Shown here: positions 36,819-47,423 of the stretch, one piece after another
How positions within the stretch are numbered: position 1 is the stretch's first letter
How the letters are laid out: each line of letters begins with the position of its first letter
DNA from: Burkholderiaceae bacterium
GTDB taxonomy: Bacteria; Pseudomonadota; Gammaproteobacteria; Burkholderiales; Burkholderiaceae_A
Reading direction: 5' to 3'
NCBI GenBank assembly: GCA_018402635.1
Contig: JAGYIP010000009.1
Location: 229,593-293,592, forward strand
Length of the DNA stretch: 64,000 nt
Position numbers and translations under genes: made by a program
The notes under the pieces: generated by a model
What the model was told of the DNA's origin: nothing
Databases searched by the model: none
Seen by the model: the letters and a program-made list of their open reading frames with translations, nothing else

Positions 36819-36850
36819 GTAATTGAAGCTCTCGGGGTCGAACTCTCTGG

Positions 36851-36888
36851 GCACCAAGCCCCAAGCACCAAGCTTGTAAGGCACCAAG
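36851..36888 (+). repeat. Three copies of GCACCAAG
   Basis: Direct repeats of GCACCAAG at 36851-36858, 36865-36872 and 36881-36888 (14 and 16 bp apart) fill much of the 72-bp gap between the convergent ybiT and serB genes. No classic terminator hairpin is visible there. Function unknown. Confidence 0.55.
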
Positions 36889-36890
36889 TA

Positions 36891-37845
36891 TTAGGCGCTC
36901 TCCTTAAGGCAATCAAGCAGGCTATCAAGCTCGGCAAAGTTAAATTGAAGGGCTGCCTGATTGGCAACCACCGGCTTGGCCCGGTAGGCAAGGCTTAGGT
37001 GAACCTGGGTCATCATGGGCAGGTCGTTCGCACCATCCCCAATGGCAATGGCCTGTTGGCTTGCATCAATGCCCAGGGCACTTGCGGCCTTCAGCACGGC
37101 AGCCTGCTTTGCGTCTCCATCCACAATGGGGCCAACAACCTCGCCGGTAAGTTTCCCGTTTTCCATTCCCAGCCTGTTGCAGTGAATCTCGTCAAACCCA
37201 AGTGTCTGAGCAACATGGCCGGTGAAGGGTTGAAAGCCGCCAGACACCAAGAGGCAGTGTAGGCCAGCCGCTTTTGCCGCTGCCACCAGCTCTTTTGCGC
37301 CAGGGTTTAAGCGCAGTCGCTCGGTCAAGACGCTCTGCAAGGCATCGGTTGAAAGGCCTTTTAGAAAGGCAACCCGTCGACGCAGGCTCTCGGCATAGTC
37401 GGTGATTTCGCCGCGCATGGCGGCCTCGGTAATGCTTGCAACCTCTGCCTTTTTTCCGCAGAAGTCGGCGACCTCATCGAGGCATTCAATGGAAATAACG
37501 GTGGAATCCATGTCCATGGCAAGCAGCTTGTAGCTTGCAAGGCCTCTGGGCTTGGCCATAGCTACAAGGTCGATCGACTGCGCCGTGCATTGCATACGAA
37601 GCGCTTGAATCGCGGCTCGACCTTGGGCCATAAGCGAAGTGCCTTCAAGCTTGGCGTAGGCAGGCCGATGCTGCAGGCTGCCTGCGCGAAGATCGTCCGG
37701 GCGATGCTCGAATGCGTGAAGCAGGGCTCTTCACTGTTAGCAGAAGGTCGTCTGCATTCCGGCTTTGTTCACCGTTTGCACCGGCGCCTGCCTGCAGAAA
37801 ATAGAGTTCGGATTCGGCGTTGAGGTCGTCGTTTAAGGCATGCAT
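36891..37845 (-). CDS. serB: Phosphoserine phosphatase, frameshifted
   Basis: HAD-family enzyme for the last step of serine synthesis. The catalytic domain has MDMDSTVIS (nucleophile Asp), LVSGGFQPF and AIGDGANDLPMM. The N-terminal 40 residues (MHALNDDLNAE... DDLLLTVKS) lie in a different frame from the following LLHAFEHRPDDLRAG. The shift coincides with GGG at 37724-37726, where removing one base joins them into about 317 residues, near the E. coli length of 322. It lies 14 bp after mfd on the same strand. Confidence 0.88.
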
Positions 37846-37859
37846 GGCATTGTTCTAAC

Positions 37860-40800
37860 TTAAGGGCTGGTTGGGTTGGAATCAAGAACCTGCTGAAAAA
37901 CTGTTTGCAGAACCGCAAGCCGCTCGGGCAGCTTCGAAGACGCAATGTCTGCGCGCAGGCGATCGTTGCCTTGCAGTCGAAACCTTGAATCGGTTTGAAT
38001 AAGCTTGATAACCTTTGCTGGATTCACAGGCGCATTGGGGCCGAACTGAACCGCAACGCGCTCGGGGCCGGCATCAATCTTAATCACGTTCCAGGCCTTG
38101 CAGCGAATACGAAGCCGGTGGGTTTCAAGAAGCGCCTTGGCGGGGTCGGGCAGTTTCCCAAAGCGATCGATCAGCTCTTCTTGCAGGTCCGAGAGGTCCT
38201 CCTGAGTGGTGGCGCTTGCCATTCGCTTATACAGAGAGAGCCTCTCACGAATGTCCTGGCAGTAGTCTTGCGGAAGCAGCGCGGGAAGATGCAGCTGAAT
38301 TTCGGTAACGCTTGTTACGGGCGTATCGAGGTCGGGCTCGCGGCCAGCCTTCAGTGCACTTACAGCCTCTTGAAGCATATCGGCATAAAGCTGAAAGCCC
38401 ACCTCGGTCATATTGCCCGACTGGCTATCGCCTAAGACCTGACCTGCACCGCGAATCTCCAGGTCGTGCATAGCAAGGAAAAAGCCACTTCCAAGCTCTT
38501 CCATCGAGGTAATAGCCTCAAGCCGCTTCTTGGCATCACGGGTTATGGACTCTTCATCGGGGACAAGCAGATAGGCGTAGGCCTGGTGATGGGATCGACC
38601 CACTCGGCCCCTTAACTGATGCAGCTGAGCCAGGCCAAACCGGTCGGCACGGTAGATGACGATGGTGTTCGCCGTGGGGACATCGATGCCTGTCTCAATA
38701 ATGGTTGTACACAAAAGCACGTTAATACGCTGCTGGTTGAAGTCACGCATGACCTGCTCGAGCTCGCGCTCGGGCAGCTGACCGTGGGCCACGCCAATAC
38801 GGGCCTCAGGTAGAAGTGCCCTGAGCATTTCGACCCGATGTTGCATTGTTTCCACCTGGTTGTGCAGCACATAGGCCTGGCCACCCCTCCGAAGTTCACG
38901 CAAGAGGGCCTCACGCACGGTGCTATCGGAGTCTTGTCTCACCATGGTTTTAATGGCCAGACGTTTCTGCGGTGCGGTTGCAATTATGGAGAAGTCGCGA
39001 ATGCCCTCCATGCTCATGGCAAGCGTGCGAGGAATGGGTGTGGCGGTTAACGTAAGAACATCCACCTCGGCCCGCAGCGTTTTTAGTACCTCTTTTTGTC
39101 GCACACCAAAGCGATGTTCTTCATCAATAATAATTAAGCCAAGCCTATTAAACTGTGTGCGGGCCGAGAGCAGCTGGTGGGTCCCAATAACAATATCAAG
39201 GCGTCCCTCGGCCAGTTCTTCAAGCGACTCGTTCACTTCTTTGCCCGATTTAAAGCGTGAAAGCTCTGCAAGTTTCACTGGCCATGACGAGAAGCGATCT
39301 TGGAAGGTCTGAAAGTGCTGCTCGGCAAGAAGCGTGGTTGGGCAGAGCACGGCAACCTGCTTGCCGTCCATTACGGCGACAAAGGCAGCTCGCAGGGCAA
39401 CCTCGGTCTTACCAAAGCCTACATCGCCGCAGACAAGACGGTCCATGGGTTTGCCTGAGATCATGTCCTGAACCACCGCGTGAATAGTGGCGAGCTGGTC
39501 CGGTGTCTCTTCGAATCCGAAGCCGTCGGCGAATCGTTCGTAGTCCGAGGCCTGAAATGCAAAGGCATGTCCTTCGCGTGCCGCACGCCTCGCATAGAGG
39601 TTGAGCAGTTCGGCCGCGGTGTCCTTGGCCTGTTTTGCAGCCTTCGTCTTCGCCTTCTCCCACTGGCCCCCGCCAAGACGATGAAGCGGGGCGGAGTCGG
39701 GGTCGCTGCCGCTGTAACGACTTATCAGATGAAGCTGAGCCACTGGCACATACAAGAGGGCGTTCTCGGCATAAACCAGGTGCAGAAATTCATTGGGGCC
39801 ATCGCCGAGGTCCATGTTGATAAGGCCTTGGTAGCGGCCAACACCATGCTGAAGGTGCACGACGGGGTCGTTGATCTTAAGTTCGGAAAGGTCACGAATA
39901 ATGGCCTCGACATTGGTCTGCTTCACCCGCTGGCCATGTCGTTGCCGCCTTTGCAGGTCGGCAAAGAGCTCGAACTCGGTAATAAGAACAAGCCCGAGAG
40001 CAGGGGCCTTAAAGCCCTGATGAAAGGGGCTTACCGTAAGCAGGCAGCTTGGCTCGGCTGCTTGGCTCCCGGCTGTATTGGTCTTCTTAAGAAGGCCGGG
40101 GATCTCGGTGAGTTCGCACCGATCGAAATGAATACCCGAGCCCTCAAGCATCTCTGCCAGCGTCTCTCGTCGTCCATCGGTGTCGACGCAGACCACGGTG
40201 ACCAGGTTCTCGTTTGCCGCCTCTGCAACAGCTAACTGCAGCCTCGCCAGTACAGGTGTGGCCTGGCGGTCGGCGCGAACGTCGGGTGCCGTTTGGGTAA
40301 GAGTCTGTTCACGGGCCTCTGACAGCAGTGTCTGACCCCAGCCACTAAGGGCCTGATTGAACCGGGGGACAGGCACCAGAATGTCCTCGGGGGGAAGCAC
40401 GGGGCGTTCGATGTCGTGACGCAGAAACTCCCAGCGGGTTTTCACCTCGCTGAAGGTCTGTTCAAAGTTGCTCTGAACATCACCAACCAGAAGAATCTGT
40501 GCATCGGGGTGAAGGTAGGCAGATAAATCGGCAAGCTCATCAAAAAGCAAGGGCAGGTAGTACTCGATACCGGGTCCGAAAAGACCGTTGCCTGCGTCTT
40601 TGTAGAGCGAGCAGCGAGAGGGATCGCCCTCGAAGGTCTCGCGCCATCGGTTGCGAAGCCGAGAGGCTGACTCGGCATCGCGTGGGTATTCCCGTCCAGG
40701 AAGAATACGGACCTCGCGAACCGGATGCACGCTGCGCTGGCTCTCAGGGTCGAAGACCCGAATGGAGGCGATTTCATCATCAAAAAGCTCGATACGATAG

Positions 40801-41467
40801 GGAAGGCTCGAGCCCATGGGGTAGAGGTCGATGAGTCCGCCGCGAATCGCGTATTCGCTGGGTGAGAAGACCTGACCCACAGGGCTGTAACCGGCGGTCT
40901 GAAGTTGCTGGCGCAGACGATCCACCGAGAGGGACTGGCCGGTTCGAAAAAGAACGTATTGGCCGCCAGGTAATTGGGTGGTGGAAGACGCTGCAGGGCC
41001 GTGGGTGCCGCCACAATTAGAAGGTCCAGCTGACCTGTAATAGCCAGGTAAAGGCTGTTTAGGCGCTCTGAGATAAGGTCTTGATGGGGTGAGAACGCCT
41101 CATAGGCAAGCGTCTCCCAGTCCCCAAGGCCCGCAACTCGAAGTTGGGGCTGCCAGGCTTGGACCTCTTGTAGAAGACGCTGAGAGCGGGCGGCATTCTC
41201 GGCAATAACAAGGGTTAAGGCGCCTTTGTGGTTGGAGGCCGCAGGCCTTGCCCGAAGACTCTGCGCCTGCTCCACTGCCCAGCAGGCAGTAAAAAGACTG
41301 TCGGCGGACCCCACAGGAAGGCCTGTCATGTAACGTTGACCAGCAGCCTGCGGACGACTGCCCGGATCGGGCCATGACCATTGCAGCGTCGGGACTGAGG
41401 CGGGTGGCGGGTTTGGCGTGGATGCGGCCTCGGAAAGTTCTGAACTGCTGTCGATCATCTCTGTCAT
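37860..41467 (-). CDS. mfd: Transcription-repair coupling factor Mfd, frameshifted
   Basis: Superfamily 2 translocase that removes stalled RNA polymerase and recruits UvrA. Motifs in the long frame are GDVGFGKTEVALRAAF (Walker A), DEEHRFGV (Walker B) and RVGRSHHQAYAYLL (motif VI), followed by the TRCF C-terminal domain. The first about 163 residues, with the UvrB-like module, are in another frame. A run GGG at 40976-40978 lacking one base explains it: repair gives LQRLPPPQLPGGQYVLFRTGQS in outline. The repaired length is about 1,202 residues, near the family norm of 1,150. Forms an operon with serB. Confidence 0.93.
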
Positions 41468-41483
41468 CTGCTAATTTTAGGGG

Positions 41484-42860
41484 ATGAATACTCATTCCCC
41501 TGCGAGCTACCTTTCTTCTCCTGACCAGGCCGACCTAAGGCTGAGGTCCTTTCTGCCTGGCCTGCATGGCCAAAAGGGCAGACCCGCGAGCCCCCGGCTC
41601 TGGCTTATTGTGCCCGCGGCAGGCGCTGGGACAAGGGCTGGTCTGAACAAGCCCAAGCAGTATTTTGAGAGTCATGGACAGACAGTCTTGGAGCGCTGCC
41701 TGGTTGCGCTTGGCAAGGGCGCTGCGGGCATTGAGGCCTTCGCTGGCATTGTGGTGCTTTTATCGCCCAAAGACACCCATTGGCAGACGCTACAAATCGA
41801 TCAAGGCCTTCAACGCCATCTGGGGCTTGATTTTCCTCTAGTGGCCCTGAAAATAGGAGGCGCCGAACGCGCGCAGACGGTGATGGCGGGTCTTGACTGT
41901 CTGCAGCGGGTTTTTGGTGAGCAGGCTCAGAAGGACTGGGTGATGGTCCACGATGCCGCAAGGCCCTTTATTACCGCAGAGTCTATTGAACGTCTCTGGC
42001 TTGAGGGCCAGAGCGAGGACGGAGCGCTTTTGGCCTTGCCCGTGGCCGACACGCTCAAACGTGCCCAGCCTCAAGACCCTAGCCAGCCCGACAAAGCCTC
42101 TGGCGAAAACTCACAGGCGAAGGTTCTTGAAACGGTTCCCCGCGACCACCTTTGGCGGGCACAGACCCCGCAGCTTTTTCGTCTTGGTCTGATCCACAAG
42201 GCGCTCTCGGTTCAGCCACTTGCCACCGATGAGTCCCTGGCCATGGAGGCGCTTGGCTACAAGCCTCGGCTTGTTATGGGTGAGGCAAGTAACATTAAGC
42301 TCACCTTTGAACAAGACTTTGAAAAGGACCTTCTTTCCATGCCCCACCCGTCGGACCTTCCGAAGGCCCAGGCCCAAGCCCAGGAGCCTGCGATTCGTAT
42401 TGGCCAGGGGTTTGATGTTCATGCCCTGGTCAAGGGCCGCCCGCTTGTTTTAGGGGGGGTTCGCATTGCGCATGAGACAGGCCTGCTTGGGCATTCCGAT
42501 GCCGACGTCCTGCTGCATGCCATTGCCGATGCCCTCTTAGGCGCCTTAGGGCTTGGCGATATTGGGCGGCATTTTCCGGACACGGACGATGCCTTTAAGA
42601 ACATCGACAGCCGCGTTCTGCTGCGCAGGGTGGTTAGGGTTATTGAAGAGCAGGGCTTTCGTGTTGCTCAGATCGATGCAACCCTTATTGCCCAGCGTCC
42701 GAAGCTCATGCCATACATAGACACCATGGTTGCCAACATTGGTGAGGACTGTCAGTGCGGCTTTGTCAACGTCAAGGCAACCACGACAGAAAGGCTTGGG
42801 TTTACAGGTCGTGAAGAAGGCATTGCAGCCCAGGCAATTGCCAGTCTCGTTCGAGCCTAA
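41484..42860 (+). CDS. ispDF: Bifunctional IspD-IspF isoprenoid enzyme
   Basis: Fusion of MEP cytidylyltransferase (IspD, about residues 38-280) and MECDP synthase (IspF, about 288-458) of the non-mevalonate pathway, 458 residues. IspD motifs are [10 protein letters not shown], the later VHDAARPFI and [15 protein letters not shown]. IspF motifs are [28 protein letters not shown] and [11 protein letters not shown]. An Ala/Gln-rich linker ([10 protein letters not shown]) joins them. In most betaproteobacteria these are separate adjacent genes. It diverges from mfd with 16 bp between starts and its TAA overlaps the next ATG. Confidence 0.95.
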   Translation: MNTHSPASYLSSPDQADLRLRSFLPGLHGQKGRPASPRLWLIVPAAGAGTRAGLNKPKQYFESHGQTVLERCLVALGKGAAGIEAFAGIVVLLSPKDTHWQTLQIDQGLQRHLGLDFPLVALKIGGAERAQTVMAGLDCLQRVFGEQAQKDWVMVHDAARPFITAESIERLWLEGQSEDGALLALPVADTLKRAQPQDPSQPDKASGENSQAKVLETVPRDHLWRAQTPQLFRLGLIHKALSVQPLATDESLAMEALGYKPRLVMGEASNIKLTFEQDFEKDLLSMPHPSDLPKAQAQAQEPAIRIGQGFDVHALVKGRPLVLGGVRIAHETGLLGHSDADVLLHAIADALLGALGLGDIGRHFPDTDDAFKNIDSRVLLRRVVRVIEEQGFRVAQIDATLIAQRPKLMPYIDTMVANIGEDCQCGFVNVKATTTERLGFTGREEGIAAQAIASLVRA

Positions 42861-44146
42861 TGAAGGGGCCGAAACTTAGCGCGCCTGTCTTGGCCATTGA
42901 CGCCTCCGATTCGGCGAGCCTCGTGCTTGCCCTGCCTAACCGGCCCTGGCAAGGGGTGTTAATTGACGCGGGCAAGGGCCGAGCCTCCGAACTTCTGGAC
43001 GCATTGAATGCGGTCTTGCATGCCGAAGGGCTTCGGGCCCAGGACATTGGCTCCCTGGTTCTTTGTTCCGGCCCGGGTTCTTTTACCGGCCTGCGGATTG
43101 CGGCTGGCCTGGTTCAAGGCATTGCCCGTGGGCTGCAGCGCACCGTTGCAGTTGTCTCAGCCTTCGAGGCCTATGCCCTTGCATGGCTTTTGGGGTCTTC
43201 GCGTCAGGCGTGCGTTGAACCGCCGCACGACCAGCCGGGTTGGGATGACTCTAGGCAATGGGCAGGCCAGTCCGTGCACCGCTCGTCGGTGGACGTTCTA
43301 TTGAATGCCCGACTCGGAGAGTTCTACAAGGCCCAGCTGCGATTCAACCCGCAGTTTTTTCAATACGAGTTTGTGGAGCCGCCTTTTATTGTTCAACAAG
43401 AGTTGCTCGGCGACGAGCAGTCTTCGGCTACTGAGGAGGCGGTTAATACTGCCCGCCACACGCGACTTCTCGAGCCTTGCATCCAAGACTATCGGCTTCC
43501 CTTCGGTCTAAATGAAACAGCAGTTCAGCCGTCCTCGCTTCAGACGCTTGCCTATTGGTCCTTAGCTGCTGCTGCTCTCTCGCACGACCCATCGCGCTTT
43601 GGACCGGTTGTGCATGCGCAGCCGCTTTATGTGCGCGAGAAGGTTGCCCTGACTCGTGAGGAGCGTCTTAAGGGCCCCACCATGGGCTTGCAGCCTTTGA
43701 GTGTTGCAGACCTTGCCTCCGTGATGGTCATTGAGAATCAGTCTTATGAGGTTCCCTGGACGTCGGGCAATTTTCGCGATGCCTTTGCCTCGGGCTATGA
43801 GCTGCTTAAGCTTGTCGACCAGGGGGTCATGGTTGGCTACTTGGTCTGCATGCGGGTGCTCGACGAATGCCACCTTCTGAATTTCACCATCTCCCCTGCG
43901 CGCCAACGACGTGGTGCGGGTCAGTTTATGCTTGACCAATTGTTTAAGAAACTTTTCGCTGAGAAGGTGGCTGTCGTCATGCTTGAGGTTCGGCCATCGA
44001 ACCCGGCCGCCATTCGGCTTTATGAGCGCAACGGGTTTCAAAGGGTGGGTCTGCGTAAAGACTACTACCCAACAAGCCGTGGTGAGGCGGTACGTGAGGA
44101 CGCCGTTTTAATGAACCGCAGTCTATTAACCGGGAGCGCGTCGTAA
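42860..44146 (+). CDS. TsaB-RimI fusion protein
   Basis: 428-residue fusion. The N-terminal half (about 1-265) is TsaB, the scaffold for the t6A37 tRNA modification complex (VLAIDASDSAS, SLVLCSGPGSFTGLRIA). The C-terminal half (about 275-428) is a RimI-type GNAT acetyltransferase (VIENQSYEVPWT, ARQRRGAGQFMLDQL acetyl-CoA loop, EVRPSNPAAIRLYERNGF). Both genes are often neighbours; fusion is known in some lineages. It starts in a TAATG overlap with ispDF. Confidence 0.92.
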   Translation: MKGPKLSAPVLAIDASDSASLVLALPNRPWQGVLIDAGKGRASELLDALNAVLHAEGLRAQDIGSLVLCSGPGSFTGLRIAAGLVQGIARGLQRTVAVVSAFEAYALAWLLGSSRQACVEPPHDQPGWDDSRQWAGQSVHRSSVDVLLNARLGEFYKAQLRFNPQFFQYEFVEPPFIVQQELLGDEQSSATEEAVNTARHTRLLEPCIQDYRLPFGLNETAVQPSSLQTLAYWSLAAAALSHDPSRFGPVVHAQPLYVREKVALTREERLKGPTMGLQPLSVADLASVMVIENQSYEVPWTSGNFRDAFASGYELLKLVDQGVMVGYLVCMRVLDECHLLNFTISPARQRRGAGQFMLDQLFKKLFAEKVAVVMLEVRPSNPAAIRLYERNGFQRVGLRKDYYPTSRGEAVREDAVLMNRSLLTGSAS

Positions 44147-44150
44147 GGGC

Positions 44151-44714
44151 ATGAGGGTTTATGGATACGCGGCCGAGATACTTGGCCTTTCACCTTATTG
44201 GCAGCGACGGCCTCGGCTTCAGAGGCTGCTGGTCTTGTATGAGGCGTTTGCAGCAGACGGGCAGGTGGTCTCGGCACCCATGGCGGGTTCGCTGTCAACC
44301 TCTTGGGCTGCCATTTCCAGCTACTTTAGCCAGTATCTTCAAGCCCGTGGCCAGCGCCAGAGCGCTTTAGGGCCGTCTTTTTTTGCGCTGGAGATTTGCC
44401 CGGCTAAAGACAGCCAAGTCTTTGAAGCCCGTTTTCGAGAAGGCCTTTCAGACCCAAGTCTTATCGCTCTTCTTCTGGTCTGCTCGGCCGCAAGCAAGAC
44501 AGACCCGCTTAGGCAGGCGGTTGAACCGGCAAACCCTGCTCTCGTTGTTCACAGAATTGCCTGCGACGATCCGGCTAATCCTGTTGCTGCCGCAACCCGC
44601 AGGCAGGTTTACCTAAGTCTGCTTAACAGCCTGCCTGCAAGCGCAGGTCCAAGCCAGGAAAGCAGCAACCTGTCTTTGCCTCATTCAGGCGTACCCCGAC
44701 CCCTAGCCCTATGA
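44151..44714 (+). CDS. Uncharacterised protein, possible DNA polymerase III psi
   Basis: 187 residues, no signal peptide or membrane segment. I do not recognise it firmly. Two hints point to HolD (psi subunit of the clamp loader): the N-terminal LGLSPYWQRRPRL resembles the E. coli psi segment LGITQWSLRRP, and in E. coli holD overlaps rimI, while this gene follows the RimI fusion by 4 bp. Internal residues 60-80 and the C-terminus look disordered. Its stop overlaps the alr start (ATGA), implying an operon with alr and radA. Confidence 0.6.
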   Translation: MRVYGYAAEILGLSPYWQRRPRLQRLLVLYEAFAADGQVVSAPMAGSLSTSWAAISSYFSQYLQARGQRQSALGPSFFALEICPAKDSQVFEARFREGLSDPSLIALLLVCSAASKTDPLRQAVEPANPALVVHRIACDDPANPVAAATRRQVYLSLLNSLPASAGPSQESSNLSLPHSGVPRPLAL

Positions 44715-45922
44715 GTTCCTTATCTGATCAAGGCCAGCGCCCCATCCTGCTTGAGGTAAGCACAGCAAGGCTGCAGGCGAACCTTCGGGCGCTTCGTCGA
44801 ATGCAGCCCAATCAGAGCATCTGGGCGGTTGTTAAGGCCAGGGGCTATGGGCATGGCCTAGATGCCGTGGTGCAAGGCTTTGAGGATGCTGATGGCCTTG
44901 CACTGCTTGAGCTCGAAGAACTTCTGCAGGTGCGCAGCCTTGGCTGGCGCAAGCCAGTGCTTCTTCTTGAGGGGCTCTTTGCCGAGGCAGGCCTTCAAGA
45001 GGCCGCGGAGTTTCAGGCCGACATTGTTGTCCATTGCAAGGACCAGCTTCAGTGGCTTCTTTCAAACTCTGCACATGCACAGGGCTTTCAGCGGGCCTCA
45101 GGCCGTGTCTGGATCAAACTCAATACCGGAATGAACCGGCTTGGCTTTAATGCCTGTTCACCGTCTGCCTCAAATGCAGTGCAGACCCTGGTCCATGACC
45201 TTGCAAAGCTAAGGAACGTTCTAGGCCCGGGTCGGCTTGGGTTCATGATGCACTTTGCCCAGGCCGAGTCGCGCTCCGAAAGCTACCAGTCCCTTTGCCT
45301 CTTTCAAAAGGCCCTGACCCTGCTAGACCATAGGCCTGAGCTCGAGCCCATCAGTCTTGCGAACTCTGCTGCAATGCTCTGCCAGCCGCTTGCCTGTTCA
45401 GGCTGGCTACGCCCTGGCATTTTGTTGTATGGCTCAAGCCCGTTTCAGTGGCAGGCGCCTTCTGACGACTCTCAGCAGGCCTGGCCTACTATTGCTGAGG
45501 ACATTCAACTTGCCTCCAGGTTAACCACGCGCCTTTTGTCCATTCAAGAGCTTGCTGTTGGCGATCGTGTTGGCTACGGTCTTCGATACCAGGCAACAAG
45601 GCCGATGCGTATTGGTGTTGCAGCCATCGGTTATGCCGATGGCTATCCACGAACCGCACCCGACGGAACGCCCATGGTGATTCATGGCAGGCGCTGCTCC
45701 ATTGTTGGGCAGGTGTCGATGGACCTTATTACGCTCGATCTCTCGCAGCAGCCCGAGGCAGCTGTAGGCAGCCTGGTGGAGGTCTGGGGTGACAACCTCT
45801 GCGTTGACGAGCTTGCAGCAGGCCTTGGCACCCTGGGTTACGAGCTGCTCACCTGTCTGACACCGCGCGTTTCCCGCAGACTTGTTGACAGTCTTAGCGA
45901 CGGTCTTAGCGTCGCGCCCTAA
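44711..45922 (+). CDS. alr: Alanine racemase
   Basis: PLP enzyme that makes D-alanine for peptidoglycan, 403 residues. The PLP lysine is in WAVVKARGYGHG, where the usual Asn-Ala before Tyr is Arg-Gly. The catalytic Tyr is in GDRVGYGLRYQAT, and MHFAQAES and IGYADGYPR also match. The alternative in this family (catabolic DadX) cannot be excluded. It overlaps the preceding gene by 4 bp and precedes radA by 4 bp. Confidence 0.94.
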   Translation: MSSLSDQGQRPILLEVSTARLQANLRALRRMQPNQSIWAVVKARGYGHGLDAVVQGFEDADGLALLELEELLQVRSLGWRKPVLLLEGLFAEAGLQEAAEFQADIVVHCKDQLQWLLSNSAHAQGFQRASGRVWIKLNTGMNRLGFNACSPSASNAVQTLVHDLAKLRNVLGPGRLGFMMHFAQAESRSESYQSLCLFQKALTLLDHRPELEPISLANSAAMLCQPLACSGWLRPGILLYGSSPFQWQAPSDDSQQAWPTIAEDIQLASRLTTRLLSIQELAVGDRVGYGLRYQATRPMRIGVAAIGYADGYPRTAPDGTPMVIHGRRCSIVGQVSMDLITLDLSQQPEAAVGSLVEVWGDNLCVDELAAGLGTLGYELLTCLTPRVSRRLVDSLSDGLSVAP

Positions 45923-45926
45923 GCCA

Positions 45927-47357
45927 ATGGCAAAAGACCGACTAAGTTTTGTCTGTGAGGCCTGCGGGCAAGGCTATGGCAAGTGGCAAGGGCAGTGCAC
46001 CGAATGCAGTGCATGGAACACCCTGGCCCCTGGGCAGCGTCACGATTTAACAACGGCCCCAACAGCGGCTGCAGGTGCGCGCGCCGGACGCATGGCAAGC
46101 CTGGCACCCGCCTCTAGCCTGCAGGCCTTGTCTGACATTGCCTTTGAAGACATGCAACGTCAGCCGACGGGCATTGAAGAGTTCGATCGTGTTCTGGGGG
46201 GCGGTCTTGTTCCTGGCGCAGTGGTTCTGCTGGGAGGCGACCCGGGCATTGGAAAGTCAACGCTCTTGCTGCAGGCCATGGCCTCTATTCTTAAGGTTTC
46301 CGCGCAACAGTCTGTGCTTTACGTTTCGGGCGAGGAGTCTGCGGGCCAGCTTGCAATGCGTGCGCGGCGGCTTGGGTTTGACGGTCCGGTAAGCCAGCAG
46401 CTAAAGGTTCTCTCGGAGACCTCGCTTGAGAAGGTCTTGCAGGCCATTGAACTGGCGCAGCCCAATGTACTGGTTGCCGACTCCATTCAGACGCTCTACA
46501 CCGAGATGGCCTCGGGCGCGCCTGGCTCGGTCTCTCAGGTTCGCGAGGTGGGCTATCAGTTAACACAGTGGGCTAAGCGCACTGGAAACGCTGTTTTCAT
46601 TGTCGGTCATGTCACCAAGGAGGGTGCCCTTGCAGGACCGCGCCTGTTGGAGCACATGGTCGACACTGTGCTTTATTTCGAGGGGGATGCGCAGGCCAGC
46701 TTTCGGGTTGTTCGTGCCGTCAAGAACAGGTTCGGTACGGTGAACGAGCTCGGTGTCTTTGCCATGACCGAGCGCGGCCTCAAGGCCGTAACTAACCCTT
46801 CGGCCATGTTTTTGTCGGAGGCTCAGCTTTCGGGGGCAGACACGGGCAGGGTGCATGAGCCTGTCTCAGGAACCTGCGTCACCGTCTCCCTGGAAGGCAG
46901 TCGCCCCCTGCTTGTGGAACTTCAGGCGCTGGTCGATGACAGCCAGGTTCCTAACCCAAGGCGGCTGGCTGTGGGCTTTGATGGCCAGAGGCTTGCCATG
47001 CTGCTTGCCATTCTTCATCGCCATGCGGGCATTGCCTGTTTTGATCAGGATGTCTTTGTGAATGCCGTGGGCGGTGTTCGCATTCAAGAGACGGCGGCCG
47101 ACTTGGCTATTTTGGTTGCGGTTGTGTCGTCCTTGCGTAACCGGCCTTTTGCCAAGGGCTGCGTGGTCTTTGGAGAGGTTGGTCTCACCGGTGAGGTAAG
47201 GCCTGCAGCCCGCGGGCTTGATCGTCTAAAAGAGGTGGCAAGGCTTGGGTTTAATCGTGCCATTGTGCCGGCTGCCAATGCTCCCAAAACAGGTATAAAA
47301 GGCATGGAAATCATTGGCGTAAGGCGGCTCTCCGAGGCGCTTGCCCATATAAGCTAA
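45927..47357 (+). CDS. radA: DNA repair protein RadA
   Basis: RecA-like recombination helicase, 476 residues. Order of domains: C4 zinc finger (CEACGQGYGKWQGQCTEC, residues 9-26), ATPase core with Walker A GGDPGIGKST, the RadA-specific VKNRFGTVNE motif, and a Lon-like C-terminal domain (VGGVRIQETAADLAILVAVVSS). The ATG at 45927 gives the standard start MAKDRLSFVCEACG; the alr stop is 4 bp upstream. It converges on hpnE. Confidence 0.96.
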   Translation: MAKDRLSFVCEACGQGYGKWQGQCTECSAWNTLAPGQRHDLTTAPTAAAGARAGRMASLAPASSLQALSDIAFEDMQRQPTGIEEFDRVLGGGLVPGAVVLLGGDPGIGKSTLLLQAMASILKVSAQQSVLYVSGEESAGQLAMRARRLGFDGPVSQQLKVLSETSLEKVLQAIELAQPNVLVADSIQTLYTEMASGAPGSVSQVREVGYQLTQWAKRTGNAVFIVGHVTKEGALAGPRLLEHMVDTVLYFEGDAQASFRVVRAVKNRFGTVNELGVFAMTERGLKAVTNPSAMFLSEAQLSGADTGRVHEPVSGTCVTVSLEGSRPLLVELQALVDDSQVPNPRRLAVGFDGQRLAMLLAILHRHAGIACFDQDVFVNAVGGVRIQETAADLAILVAVVSSLRNRPFAKGCVVFGEVGLTGEVRPAARGLDRLKEVARLGFNRAIVPAANAPKTGIKGMEIIGVRRLSEALAHIS

Positions 47358-47423
47358 GCGGGCAGCAACCGCTGTCTCTTAGAGATTGACGCAGGGTTGT
47401 GGTAACGGCGTTCTTTAACCGCG

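Noticed and set aside
39480..40235. Plus-strand open frame inside mfd (251 codons)
   Set aside because: Antisense to conserved Mfd motifs and with no family resemblance.
47358..47423. Terminator between convergent radA and hpnE
   Set aside because: Only a weak imperfect 5-bp dyad (TAACG/CGTTA) is visible, without a T run.
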